A stretch of 22,264 nucleotides of DNA, taken from the NCBI GenBank assembly GCA_964420045.1, contig CAYQPQ010000017.1, positions 1 to 22,264 of the forward strand. The letters are read 5' to 3'. The notes under the pieces were generated by a model. That model saw only the letters and a program-made list of their open reading frames with translations. It was not told the DNA's origin and did no database searches. Each line of letters opens with the position of its first letter. The first letter of the stretch is position 1. Of this stretch, positions 5,739 through 13,318 are shown piece by piece. The position numbers and the translations under genes are program-made. This DNA is from GCA-016699975 sp964420045. GTDB taxonomy: Bacteria > Patescibacteriota > Minisyncoccia > Moranbacterales > UBA1568.

Positions 5739-6791
5739 ATGGTCAACATGACAACTCGAGAAACGATTTTCAGGGGGATATTTCCTTCGGAGCCGCGGTT
5801 TCGCTGGGGTCAGGTTTTGCGTGCCTTGTTTGATCCAAAAATAGCCGGATGGCAAGAAGTGTCAACGCTTTCGAAAGACATGCGAGAGAAAATCGCCTTG
5901 AGTATTCAGTGGATGTCGGTTCGGGCGGTGACGGTTTTGGAGAGTCGGCGGCGAGATACGAAAAAAGCAGTGCTTGAGTGTGCGGATGGGGCGCGAGTGG
6001 AGACTGTTCTGATGCGGAATGCACGCGGACATTGGAGTGTGTGCGTGTCGTCGCAGGTCGGATGCGCGATGGGCTGTACGTTCTGCGCGACGGGAAGTAT
6101 GGGATTCACCAGGAACCTCACGGTTGATGAAATTGTGGATCAGTTTCGTTTTTGGCAATATCTTCTTGCTCAGGAGACATCTTTAGAATCAACGCTGATA
6201 TCGAATGTGGTGTTTATGGGAATGGGGGAGCCGCTTGCGAACTATGATTCGGTGCGCGAGGCGGTGCGAATATTGCTCGGCTTTACTTCGCTTGGAGCGA
6301 CGCGAATTACGGTGTCAACTGTTGGGCTCTTGCCGGCAATGCGGAAGCTTCTTTCGGATCCCCTTTGGCCGCCTGTGCGTCTCGCGGTGTCGCTTCACAG
6401 TGCCGATCCGCTGACTCGAAAGCAGCTCATGCCATCGTCATTTGATTTGTTTCTTGATGACTTGGCGAAATGGACCAGGGAATATTTTGCATTGCATGAT
6501 GAACGGCGGCGACACTTGACATTCGAGTACATTCTTCTGCGAGGGGTGAATGATAGTTTGGATGATGCAAGGAAGCTTATCGACTTCTCTCGACGAGTCG
6601 GCAAGGTGAAGGTGAATCTTATTCCCTATAATCGAACAGCGAGCGCACATCGCGAGAGCGAAGAAAATCGGGTGACTACTTTTCTTGCCGAACTTAAACG
6701 AGCCGGCGTTACCGCAACGGTGCGCAAGGCGATGGGTGACGATATTGCCGCCGCATGCGGACAGTTGGTGGTAGAGAAAAAGAACGCATAA
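5739..6791 (+). CDS. rlmN: 23S rRNA (adenine-2503-C2)/tRNA A37 methyltransferase RlmN
   Basis: A radical-SAM enzyme that methylates C2 of A2503 in 23S rRNA and A37 in some tRNAs. From the ATG at 5739 it has 350 residues, the normal length. The cluster motif is GCAMGCTFCATG (Cys 109, 113, 116). The SAM-binding GMGEPL follows, then STVGLLP and VSLHS. The C-terminal MGDDIAAACGQL carries the cysteine that receives the transient methyl group (Cys340); the second functional cysteine is Cys102 in SVCVSSQVGC. The start is uncertain: TTG 5697, ATG 5733, 5739 and 5748 are all in frame. miaB starts 3 bases after its stop, so the two are translated together. Confidence 0.95.
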   Translation: MVNMTTRETIFRGIFPSEPRFRWGQVLRALFDPKIAGWQEVSTLSKDMREKIALSIQWMSVRAVTVLESRRRDTKKAVLECADGARVETVLMRNARGHWSVCVSSQVGCAMGCTFCATGSMGFTRNLTVDEIVDQFRFWQYLLAQETSLESTLISNVVFMGMGEPLANYDSVREAVRILLGFTSLGATRITVSTVGLLPAMRKLLSDPLWPPVRLAVSLHSADPLTRKQLMPSSFDLFLDDLAKWTREYFALHDERRRHLTFEYILLRGVNDSLDDARKLIDFSRRVGKVKVNLIPYNRTASAHRESEENRVTTFLAELKRAGVTATVRKAMGDDIAAACGQLVVEKKNA

Positions 6792-6794
6792 ACT

Positions 6795-7982
6795 ATGCCG
6801 CAATATTTTCTCAAAACATTCGGGTGTCAGCAAAATGTGGCGGATAGTGAACGCATCGCGGCGTTTTACGAATCGCGCGGATTTGTTGCGGCCGAGCGAG
6901 AAGAAGATGCAGACACGATAGTTATCAACACGTGCGTCGTGCGCGAGCGGGCGGCAGAGAAGGTGTTCGGACTGATTCGAAATCTCGCGCCGCTTCGGAA
7001 AAAGAATCCGGAACTGTCCGTTGTCATTACCGGGTGCCTCATTGGCGCGGCAAGCCGGGAACCTTCCGGGAAGATGATGAAGGCGCTCCGCGCGCGTCTT
7101 CCGGATGTGCAATTCCTGCCGCTTGAGGAGGTTGGTTTCGAGTTTGCACCGAAGCGCTCTACTGGCAATCTTGCTTCTATTCCCATTTCAAATGGGTGCA
7201 ATAATTTCTGTACGTATTGTATCGTGCCGTTCTCGCGAGGGAAGGAGCGATCTCGCCCGTTTGCGGATATCGTCTGTGAAGCGGAGGAAGCGGTTTCGTC
7301 CGGGCGGGATGAAATATTGCTTCTTGGACAGAATGTGAATTCGTATGGATCGGACTTCTTTGTTGATGCGCTCGGCGGTCGCACCCACAATTCTCCTTTG
7401 TCGAGTAATGTGGCAGACAAGTCTGCTGGGACTGTCCGCCTGCCAAATGGGCGCGAGGTGAAGCCGGTCATGGTGAAGCATTTGGGGCGGTATCGTATCC
7501 CAACTCTCTTTCCGGAACTCCTCGATGCGGTCGCATCGATCTCTGGTGTGCGGAAGCTCGCGTTCATTTCCTCAAATCCATGGGATTTTTCCGATAGACT
7601 CATTGAAACAATTGCTCGACATAAGAATATCGATCGGTTGCTCCATCTTCCAGTGCAGGCAGGGAGTGACGCCGTGCTCAAACGGATGAATCGATGGTAT
7701 TCGCGTGATGAGTATCTTTCTCTCATTGAGAAGATTCGAATGCATGTTCCGGAAGTTCGGTTTACAACCGATATTATCGTAGGCTTTCCTGGAGAAACCA
7801 ATGAAGACTTCGAACAAACACTTGATCTGGCGAGACGGGTGAATTTTGAGAAAGGATATATTGCCTGGTATTCGCCTCGACCCGGAACGTCGGCGTCAAA
7901 ATTCACGGACGATGTCCCATATGAAGAGAAAAAACGCCGCTGGAAAGAACTTGATTTGCTTGTCAATAATAAAAAACACTGA
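6795..7982 (+). CDS. miaB: tRNA methylthiotransferase MiaB, lacking the TRAM domain
   Basis: MiaB-type enzymes add a methylthio group to i6A37 of tRNA using two iron-sulfur clusters. The 395-residue protein shows the N-terminal UPF0004 cysteines at Cys11, Cys47 and Cys81 (TFGCQQN, NTCVVRE, TGCL) and the radical-SAM CNNFCTYC at 135-142. LLGQNVNSYG, HLPVQAGSD, FTTDIIVGFPGET and YSPRPGTSA all follow in family order. Two features are unusual. The C-terminal RNA-binding TRAM domain (about 60 residues) is missing, the protein ending shortly after the helix before it. There is also an insertion of roughly 45 residues (about 187-232) before the FPELLD helix. Subfamily (MiaB versus MtaB) rests on the N-terminal motifs and the rlmN pairing. 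It starts 3 bases after rlmN. Confidence 0.9.
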   Translation: MPQYFLKTFGCQQNVADSERIAAFYESRGFVAAEREEDADTIVINTCVVRERAAEKVFGLIRNLAPLRKKNPELSVVITGCLIGAASREPSGKMMKALRARLPDVQFLPLEEVGFEFAPKRSTGNLASIPISNGCNNFCTYCIVPFSRGKERSRPFADIVCEAEEAVSSGRDEILLLGQNVNSYGSDFFVDALGGRTHNSPLSSNVADKSAGTVRLPNGREVKPVMVKHLGRYRIPTLFPELLDAVASISGVRKLAFISSNPWDFSDRLIETIARHKNIDRLLHLPVQAGSDAVLKRMNRWYSRDEYLSLIEKIRMHVPEVRFTTDIIVGFPGETNEDFEQTLDLARRVNFEKGYIAWYSPRPGTSASKFTDDVPYEEKKRRWKELDLLVNNKKH

Positions 7983-7990
7983 TTGTTGTA

Positions 7991-8019
7991 TTGACAAATA
8001 TACTTTCGTATGGTAAATA
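7991..8019 (+). promoter_or_regulatory. Probable promoter of the 47-aa membrane protein
   Basis: A perfect TTGACA (7991-7996) is followed 17 bases later by TAAATA (8014-8019), a weaker -10. A short hairpin (CCGGA at 8031-8035, TCCGG at 8043-8047, then TTTTTCT) lies in the leader and could attenuate. Confidence 0.55.
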
Positions 8020-8077
8020 GATGGTAGTCCCCGGAGAATCTTTCCGGTTTTTCTAAAGGCTTTGGAGGTATTCTGAG

Positions 8078-8221
8078 ATGGCGCCAATAAATGATGAATC
8101 CATGTTTTCCGATAGACAATGGATTGAGGAGAACAATACTGGGCCACACTGGGCTTCCCTGCTCTTCTTCTTTATCGTATTGTTTTTGATCCCAGTGTTG
8201 ATGAAATGGATCTTTCTCTGA
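8078..8221 (+). CDS. 47-aa single-helix membrane protein
   Basis: A short gene with complete signals: GGAGG at about 8064-8068, a spacer of about 9 bases, ATG at 8078, 47 codons, TGA, then a strong terminator 27 bases later. The peptide has a charged start (MAPINDESMFSDRQWIEENN) and one helix at about residues 26-46 (WASLLFFFIVLFLIPVLMKW). The Trp-rich flanks suit an interfacial position, and it would sit in the inner membrane with the acidic end on either side. I do not recognise a family. Its isolation in its own transcription unit, with promoter and terminator, is the main argument that it is real. Confidence 0.6.
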   Translation: MAPINDESMFSDRQWIEENNTGPHWASLLFFFIVLFLIPVLMKWIFL

Positions 8222-8247
8222 TGATACTGATCAAGTGTTTCTCTTTT

Positions 8248-8292
8248 AGTCGCCTAGGTCATAAAGATATGATCGGGCGGCTTTTCTTTTTT
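8248..8292 (+). terminator. Strong intrinsic terminator
   Basis: A long two-part stem: AGTCGCC (8248-8254) with GGCGGCT (8276-8282), and GGTCATA with TATGATC inside it, with G-U pairs. It is followed by TTTCTTTTTT. It ends the 47-aa protein transcript. Confidence 0.8.
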
Positions 8293-8356
8293 CTCTCGAA
8301 TGATAGGATAGGTAGATGCTGAAATGTATAAATTGGGCGCTATTTTTTGGCAATGC

Positions 8357-8425
8357 TAGGTGAGAGATTCCTCCGCTTCGGTCGGAATGACAAATAGAAT
8401 CGGGCAAAAGATTTTTTGCCCCTAC
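8357..8425. repeat. Intergenic repeat fragment with GGGCAAAA foldback
   Basis: The stretch contains GATTCCTCCGCTTCGGTCGG-AATGACA, which resembles a widely dispersed intergenic repeat whose minus-strand translation gives the well-known spurious CHSDRSGGIS peptide. Next to it GGGCAAAA (8402-8409) pairs with TTTTGCCC (8414-8421). It is non-coding in my reading and probably repeat remnants. Confidence 0.55.
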
Positions 8426-8428
8426 TAT

Positions 8429-8500
8429 AATTCCATCTTCCATTCCCTATTTCCTCTCCCCTATATTCTATCTTCCATATTCTATCTTCTAAAAACTTCC
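8429..8500. repeat. Pyrimidine-rich degenerate repeat
   Basis: Tandem-like units of TTCTATCTTCCATA type, almost purely pyrimidine plus A, directly before xth. TTCTATCTTCCATATTC (8466-8482) recurs in reverse complement at 13157-13173. Together with the preceding repeat this fills the gap between the terminator and xth, and I see no promoter or gene in it. Confidence 0.6.
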
Positions 8501-8501
8501 T

Positions 8502-9284
8502 ATGAAAAACATTATCTCTCTCTTGTCGTGGAATGTGAATGGAATTCGGGCGGCGGAACGAAAGGGATTTGTCGAATGGATGGAAAAAGGCGAATACGAT
8601 ATCGTGGCGGTGCAGGAGACGAAAGTATCGCATCCAGATCAGCTTTCGGAGCAGCTTCGGCATCCGGACGGGTATGAGTCGTATTGGCACTCGGCGAGCG
8701 AGAAGAAAGGCTATAGCGGTGTGGCAGTCTATGCGAAAGAGTCACCGATTGATGTGAAGATTGATTTTGGAAACAACTCTCTCTCGAAAGAGGGACGGGT
8801 GATTGAGGTTGAATATCCGTCATTTACGCTTCTCAATATCTACTTCCCGAATGGCGGTTCGGGTGAGGATCGGTTGCGATACAAACTCGAGTTCTATCGA
8901 GAATTTCTTGCCTATATTGTGAAGTTGCGCGAGGAGGGACGGAAAGTAGTCTTCTGTGGCGATGTGAACACCGCGCACACGGAAGATGACTTGGCGAGAC
9001 CGAAGGAGAATGCGGGTGTGTCCGGATTCTTGCCTATTGAGCGTGATTGGATTGATCGCGTGCTTGAAGCGGATTTTCTTGATACATTCCGACTCTTTCA
9101 TGAAGGAAATGGTTATTACACATGGTGGGATATGAAGACGCGGGCGCGCGATCGGAATGTTGGCTGGCGTCTTGACTATTTCTTCGTTGACGAATCACTT
9201 CGGAAGCGGGTTGTCGATGCGTCTATCCTCTCGGAAATGCCCGGATCGGATCATTGCCCGGTGACGCTTACGCTTTCGGTATGA
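8502..9284 (+). CDS. xth: Exodeoxyribonuclease III / AP endonuclease
   Basis: A base-excision repair enzyme that cuts DNA 5' to abasic sites and removes 3' blocking groups. The 260 residues match the usual ExoIII length. Visible active-site motifs of the exonuclease-endonuclease-phosphatase fold are SWNVNG (metal-ligand Asn11), QET (Glu39), NIYFPNG (Tyr114), GDVN (Asp154, Asn156), WRLDYFFV (Asp225) and the C-terminal GSDHCPV (Asp250, His251). LARPKEN and GF-P-ERDWID in the middle are typical of the Xth branch rather than eukaryotic-type ApeX. The ATG at 8502 lacks a clear Shine-Dalgarno site. Its stop overlaps the start of the next gene by 4 bases (ATGA), showing coupling. Confidence 0.95.
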   Translation: MKNIISLLSWNVNGIRAAERKGFVEWMEKGEYDIVAVQETKVSHPDQLSEQLRHPDGYESYWHSASEKKGYSGVAVYAKESPIDVKIDFGNNSLSKEGRVIEVEYPSFTLLNIYFPNGGSGEDRLRYKLEFYREFLAYIVKLREEGRKVVFCGDVNTAHTEDDLARPKENAGVSGFLPIERDWIDRVLEADFLDTFRLFHEGNGYYTWWDMKTRARDRNVGWRLDYFFVDESLRKRVVDASILSEMPGSDHCPVTLTLSV

Positions 9285-9883
9285 GTGAGATCCTTCCAAT
9301 CTCGGAAGCGGGTACGAAGCTTGCCAGTGGATCAATCGGCATTCTTCCGACCGATACGCTCTATGGATTTGTGGCGTCGGCGCTTCTGCCTGAATCGGTA
9401 GAGCGGCTTTATGAGATGCGCGGACGAGATGAAAAGAAACCGTGCATTGTGCTTCTTGCGGATAGAACCGATATTACGCGATTCGTGCGTGTGCTTTCTT
9501 CGGAGGAAGACGCTCTCTTGGATACGCTATGGCCGGGTGCGGTGAGTGTGATTCTCTCCGGATTCTCTGAACAGTTTTCGTATCTTCATCGCGGAACGGA
9601 ATCGATTGCATTTCGCGTGCCGGATATTCCAGAACTTCGCGATATGCTCCGTATTTCCGGTCCGATCATTGCACCGTCGGCAAATCCGGAAGGTATGAAA
9701 CCGGCGGAAACAATTGAGGAAGCGGAGTCGTACTTTGGTGATCGTGCGGATTTTTTTGTTGATGGCGGAAAGCTCTCCGGACTTCCATCGACGGTGGTGA
9801 AAATTGAGAACGGTCGCCTGACAATTGTTCGTCAGGGAGTTGCGAAATTGCCAAGCGCTGTTCTGACAAAAGTCACTGGGTGA
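9281..9883 (+). CDS. tsaC: Sua5/YrdC/TsaC-type threonylcarbamoyl-AMP synthase
   Basis: This enzyme makes threonylcarbamoyl-AMP from Thr, bicarbonate and ATP, the first step of t6A37 synthesis in ANN-decoding tRNAs. The 200-residue protein has the YrdC fold signatures: GSIGILPTDTLYGFVASAL near the start, YEMRGRDEKKPCIVLLAD (the Lys/Arg binding patch), LWPGAVSVIL, SIAFRVPD, GPIIAPSANPEG and the late STVVKI and IVRQG. There is no C-terminal Sua5 extension, so it is TsaC-sized. The ATG at 9281 overlaps the xth stop as ATGA, so the two are co-translated; the longer frame back to 9254 lies inside xth and is not needed. Confidence 0.92.
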   Translation: MSEILPISEAGTKLASGSIGILPTDTLYGFVASALLPESVERLYEMRGRDEKKPCIVLLADRTDITRFVRVLSSEEDALLDTLWPGAVSVILSGFSEQFSYLHRGTESIAFRVPDIPELRDMLRISGPIIAPSANPEGMKPAETIEEAESYFGDRADFFVDGGKLSGLPSTVVKIENGRLTIVRQGVAKLPSAVLTKVTG

Positions 9884-9950
9884 TTTGTTTGCCATCTCTT
9901 CTTGAGAGGCGTCTTGTGCGCTTCTTTACTTTTTTCTGTTGGCGTCCATT

Positions 9951-11213
9951 ATGGGAGTCATGAGGCAGAAGCAATCAAGCAATTCGAATCGGAATGACAC
10001 TGCCGCGCCCTTGGCGGATCGGATGCGGCCGAGGTCGTTTGGGGAATTTCTCGGGCAGGAGGAAATCCTTGGCGAGGGGACATTGCTTCGTGAGGCGATT
10101 CATGCGAAGCGTTTGCCATCATTGCTTCTTTGGGGACCGCCCGGATCGGGCAAGACGACACTCGCACTTCTTTTGGCACGAGAAGTTGCCGGTGAATTTC
10201 TGAAGCTCTCGGCGGTCGGAAGCGGCGTGAAAGAATTGCGCGCCGTTATTGAGCGCGCGGAGAAAAACAAAGAGCTTGGCGTGCGGACGATTCTCTTCAT
10301 CGATGAAATTCATCGGTGGAATAAATCTCAGCAGGATGCGCTTTTGCCGCATGTGGAGCGCGGTGTTGTTACGCTTATCGGTGCAACGACAGAGAACCCA
10401 AGCTTTGAAGTGAATCCTGCGCTTCTTTCGCGGACGCAGGTTTTGGTTTTTCGTCCACTGTCGCCGGATGTACTTGCTGATGCGCTTCGTCGCGCGCTTC
10501 TTGATGTTGAACGGGGATTGGGGAAGCGGAAGGTTCATGCGGATGAAGAGGCAATTCGTTTTCTGGCGGAGCGGTCTTCGGGTGATGCGCGGGCAGCGAT
10601 GAATGCGCTCGAAGCGGCAGCGATGACTGGAGGAACGATAACGAAAGAGCGTGTACGGAAGGCGCTTATGCGACCGCGGTTTGCCTATGACAAGGGCGGT
10701 GAGGAGCACTACAATATTATCTCTGCTCTCCATAAATCTCTGCGCGGCGGCGATGCGAATGCGGCGCTCTATTGGCTCGCGCGCATGCTCGAGGGTGGGG
10801 AGGATCCGCTCTATATTGCGCGGCGGCTTGTTCGCTTTGCGTCGGAAGACGTGGGACTTGCGAATTCGTTTGCGTTGCCGCAGGTGGTTGCTGCCTCCGA
10901 TGCCTGCCGGTTTCTTGGGATGCCGGAGTGTGGCGTGCACCTCGCGCAAGCGGTTGTGTATCTCGCGCGATCGAAGAAGAGCAATGCGCTCTATGTCGCG
11001 TATGAAGCGGCGATGAAAGACGCACGTGATTTTCCGTCTGAGCCGGTGCCGCTTCATCTTCGGAATGCGCCAACGAAGCTGATGAAAGGGCTTGGCTACG
11101 GGAAGGAATACAAGTACACGCCGGACTTTGAAAGTGCTGAAGAGGCGAAACAAGAATATTTCCCGGAGGAACTCCGCAGCAGGAGGTATGTCTCATTTGG
11201 CGACGAATCTTGA
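9951..11213 (+). CDS. rarA: Replication-associated recombination AAA+ ATPase RarA (MgsA)
   Basis: A clamp-loader-like AAA+ ATPase that acts at stalled forks and interacts with SSB. From the ATG at 9951 it has 420 residues. It shows Walker A GPPGSGKT (62-69), Walker B LFIDEIHRWNK, sensor 1 IGATTENPSFEVNPALLSR, sensor 2 SSGDARAAMNALEAA, and the C-terminal tetramerisation region with DKGGEEHYNIISALHKSLRG, ARRLVRFASEDVGLA and the closing YTPDF and QEYFPEEL. These are the family's hallmarks in order. A TTG at 9939 and a second ATG at 9960 are alternative starts. It may belong to the xth-tsaC transcript (67-base gap). Confidence 0.95.
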   Translation: MGVMRQKQSSNSNRNDTAAPLADRMRPRSFGEFLGQEEILGEGTLLREAIHAKRLPSLLLWGPPGSGKTTLALLLAREVAGEFLKLSAVGSGVKELRAVIERAEKNKELGVRTILFIDEIHRWNKSQQDALLPHVERGVVTLIGATTENPSFEVNPALLSRTQVLVFRPLSPDVLADALRRALLDVERGLGKRKVHADEEAIRFLAERSSGDARAAMNALEAAAMTGGTITKERVRKALMRPRFAYDKGGEEHYNIISALHKSLRGGDANAALYWLARMLEGGEDPLYIARRLVRFASEDVGLANSFALPQVVAASDACRFLGMPECGVHLAQAVVYLARSKKSNALYVAYEAAMKDARDFPSEPVPLHLRNAPTKLMKGLGYGKEYKYTPDFESAEEAKQEYFPEELRSRRYVSFGDES

Positions 11214-11311
11214 CAAAATCCTTGATTTGCATGAGAATAACGAACGAGGAGAATACGGAAAGGGAAATTTGTTCTTTAACTTCGAAAATAACAGAGAATG
11301 AGGAGGCATGT

Positions 11312-11602
11312 GTGAAACATGCGATCTGTGTAGATAGTGGTTTTTGCAGTGTAGCGACGTTGCAGTTCTCAGGCATGACCCTTTTGGGGGATGGTCGAGG
11401 CAAATTTATGCTTCGACATGAGAACGAAGATATCTACTGTGATCGTGATGCTATGGCTAATTTTCTTGCGCAACATCTACAGGTAAGATATTGGACCCGA
11501 AGATGGCGAGAAATTGTAGCATCCGCCGAGCATCTGAGTGAAGCTCAAAAGGGAATTTTCCTTGAAATTATCTCGTGCGCAGTTTTCTCGATGCGACGGT
11601 AA
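11312..11602 (+). CDS. Orphan small protein, about 96 aa
   Basis: I do not recognise this protein. The frame is open from 11210, overlapping the rarA stop, but AGGAGG at 11301-11306 with a 5-base spacer points to a GTG start at 11312, giving 96 residues. An ATG at 11231 is the alternative (123 residues). The product has no signal peptide or clear membrane helix and contains four cysteines. Its C-terminal half looks helical (DRDAMANFLAQHLQVRYWTRRW, then a hydrophobic GIFLEIISCAVF end). A TTGACA at 11210 with a poor -10 near 11233 might provide a promoter. A clear terminator about 40 bases after the stop supports a transcribed unit here. Confidence 0.5.
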   Translation: MKHAICVDSGFCSVATLQFSGMTLLGDGRGKFMLRHENEDIYCDRDAMANFLAQHLQVRYWTRRWREIVASAEHLSEAQKGIFLEIISCAVFSMRR

Positions 11603-11642
11603 TTTCGAAAAGAATAAAATCGCCGTAACACGGCACAAATGC

Positions 11643-11675
11643 AAAAAAGCCTTGGGCAACCCCTGAGGCTTTTAA
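11643..11675 (+). terminator. Intrinsic terminator
   Basis: AAAAGCCT (11645-11652) pairs with AGGCTTTT (11666-11673). The stem extends inward through TGGG/CCCT and the downstream arm itself ends in TTTT. It closes the rarA/orphan unit before pepA. Confidence 0.75.
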
Positions 11676-11747
11676 AAATGGAAATTTTTGTGGAAGTGTG
11701 GTACAGAGAATAGAGGTTATTTTTGTTTCTGTATTGTCTGTAATGAT

Positions 11748-13130
11748 ATGGCTATGAAATATGTTTTTCCGAAAGCTACTTCAGCGGGCGCGGTAAGAAT
11801 TTGCGTGACGTCGGCGAAGGAGGATGAGGTGGTGCGAGTGGCATCCGGTGATGTGGAGATTTCGCTTGGTGTTTCCGAACCCGAAAAAATGACGCGGAGA
11901 AAACTTATTCTGCTCTTTCGGAAAGCGATCGCGCTTGCGAAGTCGAAACGGGCGAAACGAATCTCGTTTGATATAAATGATTTCTCGTTTTCTCATCTCG
12001 GCATAGGAGAGAACGAATTCGGGGAGCTGCTTGCAACGAATCTCGAGATGGCGAATTTTCAGTTCACGGAATTTTTGACGGAGCCGAAAGAAGGATTTCC
12101 CTTTGTAGAAATGGTGGAAATCTGCGGTGCGTCGAAATCATTTCGAGAAGGAATTGAGTGTGGTCGTATCATTGGCGAAGAAACGAATGCCTGTCGGCGG
12201 CTCGCGAATCTTCCGGGTGGCGATGTGACGCCAAAGACGCTCGCCGACGAGGCGCGTCGGGTAGCAAAGGGGAAGAAGAATATGTCCGTAAAGATTCTCG
12301 ATGTTTCCGCGATGGAGAAGCTCAAGATGGGCGGCATATTGGGTGTCGGGAAGGGGTCGGATGTTTCGCCGCAGTTTATTATCCTTGAATATCGCGGCGG
12401 AAAGAAGAATGAAGCGCCGATCGTATTTGTGGGGAAGGGAGTTACTTTTGACACAGGCGGGATTAATTTGAAACCGGCGGATGCTATTCTTGGAATGAAT
12501 TTGGATATGTCAGGCGGCGCCGCCGTGATACATGCAACGGCGCTTGCGGCGCGGCTTGGTGTTGCGAAGAATATCGTGGCGCTTGTGCCAGCGGTGGAGA
12601 ATATGCCATCAGGGTCGAGCTATCGGCCGGGCGACGTGCTTCGCTCGATGAGCGGGAAGACGATCGAGGTGTTGAATACCGATGCCGAGGGGCGCATTAT
12701 TCTTGCGGATGCGCTTCATTACGCGACTCGATATAAGCCGTCTCTGGTTGTTGATGTGGCGACGTTGACCGGTGCAGCCATGGTTGCTTTGGGCGAGCGA
12801 GCGTCGGCGGTATTTACTCGCGATGCCGAATTGGAAATGAAGCTTCGCGAGCTGGGTGAGCTTTCGGGTGACTACGTGTGGCCACTTCCTCTCTGGGAAG
12901 AATACGATGAGGAAATCAAAGGAACATTCGGTGATGTGGCAAACTTGGGACGTACGAAATGGGGTGGCGCTATTACAGCAGCAGCGTTTCTTGCACAATT
13001 TGCGACCGGATATCGCTGGGCTCATATCGATATAGCACCCCGCATGACGGCGGTTGAGGGTGAGTTCCTTGCAAAAGGCGCTGCCGGCGCTCCGGTTCGA
13101 CTGTTACTCAAAATAGCGGAGGAAATGTGA
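11748..13130 (+). CDS. pepA: M17 leucyl aminopeptidase
   Basis: A cytosolic two-metal aminopeptidase that removes N-terminal residues from peptides. From the ATG at 11748 it has 460 residues. The poorly conserved N-terminal domain is followed by the catalytic domain, with FVGKGVTFDTGGINLKP (metal ligands Lys230 and Asp235, catalytic Lys242), the metal ligand Asp253 in NLDMSGGAAV, and the signature NTDAEGR at 310-316 (Asp312, Glu314, catalytic Arg316). ATLTGAAMVALG and the late WAHIDIAP also fit. The frame is open to TTG 11688, but the added Cys-rich stretch is unlike the family and overlaps the terminator. Two ATGs (11748, 11754) are possible. No clear Shine-Dalgarno. A terminator follows at 13206. 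Confidence 0.95.
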   Translation: MAMKYVFPKATSAGAVRICVTSAKEDEVVRVASGDVEISLGVSEPEKMTRRKLILLFRKAIALAKSKRAKRISFDINDFSFSHLGIGENEFGELLATNLEMANFQFTEFLTEPKEGFPFVEMVEICGASKSFREGIECGRIIGEETNACRRLANLPGGDVTPKTLADEARRVAKGKKNMSVKILDVSAMEKLKMGGILGVGKGSDVSPQFIILEYRGGKKNEAPIVFVGKGVTFDTGGINLKPADAILGMNLDMSGGAAVIHATALAARLGVAKNIVALVPAVENMPSGSSYRPGDVLRSMSGKTIEVLNTDAEGRIILADALHYATRYKPSLVVDVATLTGAAMVALGERASAVFTRDAELEMKLRELGELSGDYVWPLPLWEEYDEEIKGTFGDVANLGRTKWGGAITAAAFLAQFATGYRWAHIDIAPRMTAVEGEFLAKGAAGAPVRLLLKIAEEM

Positions 13131-13132
13131 TG

Positions 13133-13196
13133 TTGGGGATTGGAAGAGAGAGGATGGAATATGGAAGATAGAAGTTGGAGGATGGGGAATAAGGGG
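13133..13196. repeat. Purine-rich degenerate repeat (inverted relative to 8429-8500)
   Basis: Purine-only style units such as GGAATATGGAAGATAGAAG directly after pepA. Seventeen bases at 13157-13173 are the exact reverse complement of 8466-8482. It is intergenic with no ORF that I trust. Confidence 0.6.
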
Positions 13197-13205
13197 GAAA
13201 AAGAA

Positions 13206-13246
13206 AACAGGACGGCACTGTGGAGTGTTGTCCTGTTGTTATTCTC
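13206..13246 (+). terminator. Terminator of pepA
   Basis: ACAGGACGGCACT (13207-13219) and AGTGTTGTCCTGT (13224-13236) form a 13-bp stem (two G-U pairs) with a 4-base loop, followed by TGTTATTCTC. The stem is strong and the T-run is imperfect. Confidence 0.75.
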
Positions 13247-13253
13247 TGGCAAT

Positions 13254-13283
13254 TTGACACGATGTGAGTTTGTGGAATAGAAT
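13254..13283 (+). promoter_or_regulatory. Promoter of the dcw cluster (mraZ)
   Basis: TTGACA (13254-13259, perfect) and TAGAAT (13278-13283, five of six) are separated by 18 bases. Initiation near 13290 would place the GTGGG boxes at the very start of the transcript. Confidence 0.8.
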
Positions 13284-13292
13284 GATGGCGAA

Positions 13293-13318
13293 GTGTACTG
13301 AAGTGGGGAAGAGTGGGG
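13293..13318 (+). promoter_or_regulatory. MraZ operator: GTGGG boxes at 10-bp spacing
   Basis: GTGTA at 13293, GTGGG at 13303 and GTGGG at 13313 are direct repeats with an exact 10-bp period just downstream of the expected start site. MraZ is known to bind closely spaced T/GTGGG-type direct repeats in front of its own gene, so this is probably the autoregulatory site, with a degenerate first box. Confidence 0.75.

Noticed and set aside
8001..8014. ATATACTTTCGTAT as a third LexA-type operator
   Set aside because: The half-sites resemble the lexA operator, but the spacing is two bases longer, the dyad is imperfect, and it lies between -35 and -10 rather than over the -10 box.
8021..8056. 11-codon leader peptide ending FRFF overlapping a hairpin
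   Set aside because: The predicted transcript start (about 8026) lies after its ATG, and there is no matching amino-acid biosynthesis gene downstream.
6866..8149. 427-codon leftward frame opposite miaB
   Set aside because: It is the antisense shadow of miaB, whose cysteine motifs are all intact. The translation is Ser/Arg-rich with no motif, and there is no leftward promoter or Shine-Dalgarno site.
8246..8443. Leftward 65-aa frame containing CHSDRSGGIS
   Set aside because: This peptide is the well-known false translation of a dispersed intergenic repeat and it overlaps a terminator.
10119..11153. 344-codon leftward frame opposite rarA
   Set aside because: Antisense shadow of a clear AAA+ gene; Arg/His-rich low-information translation.
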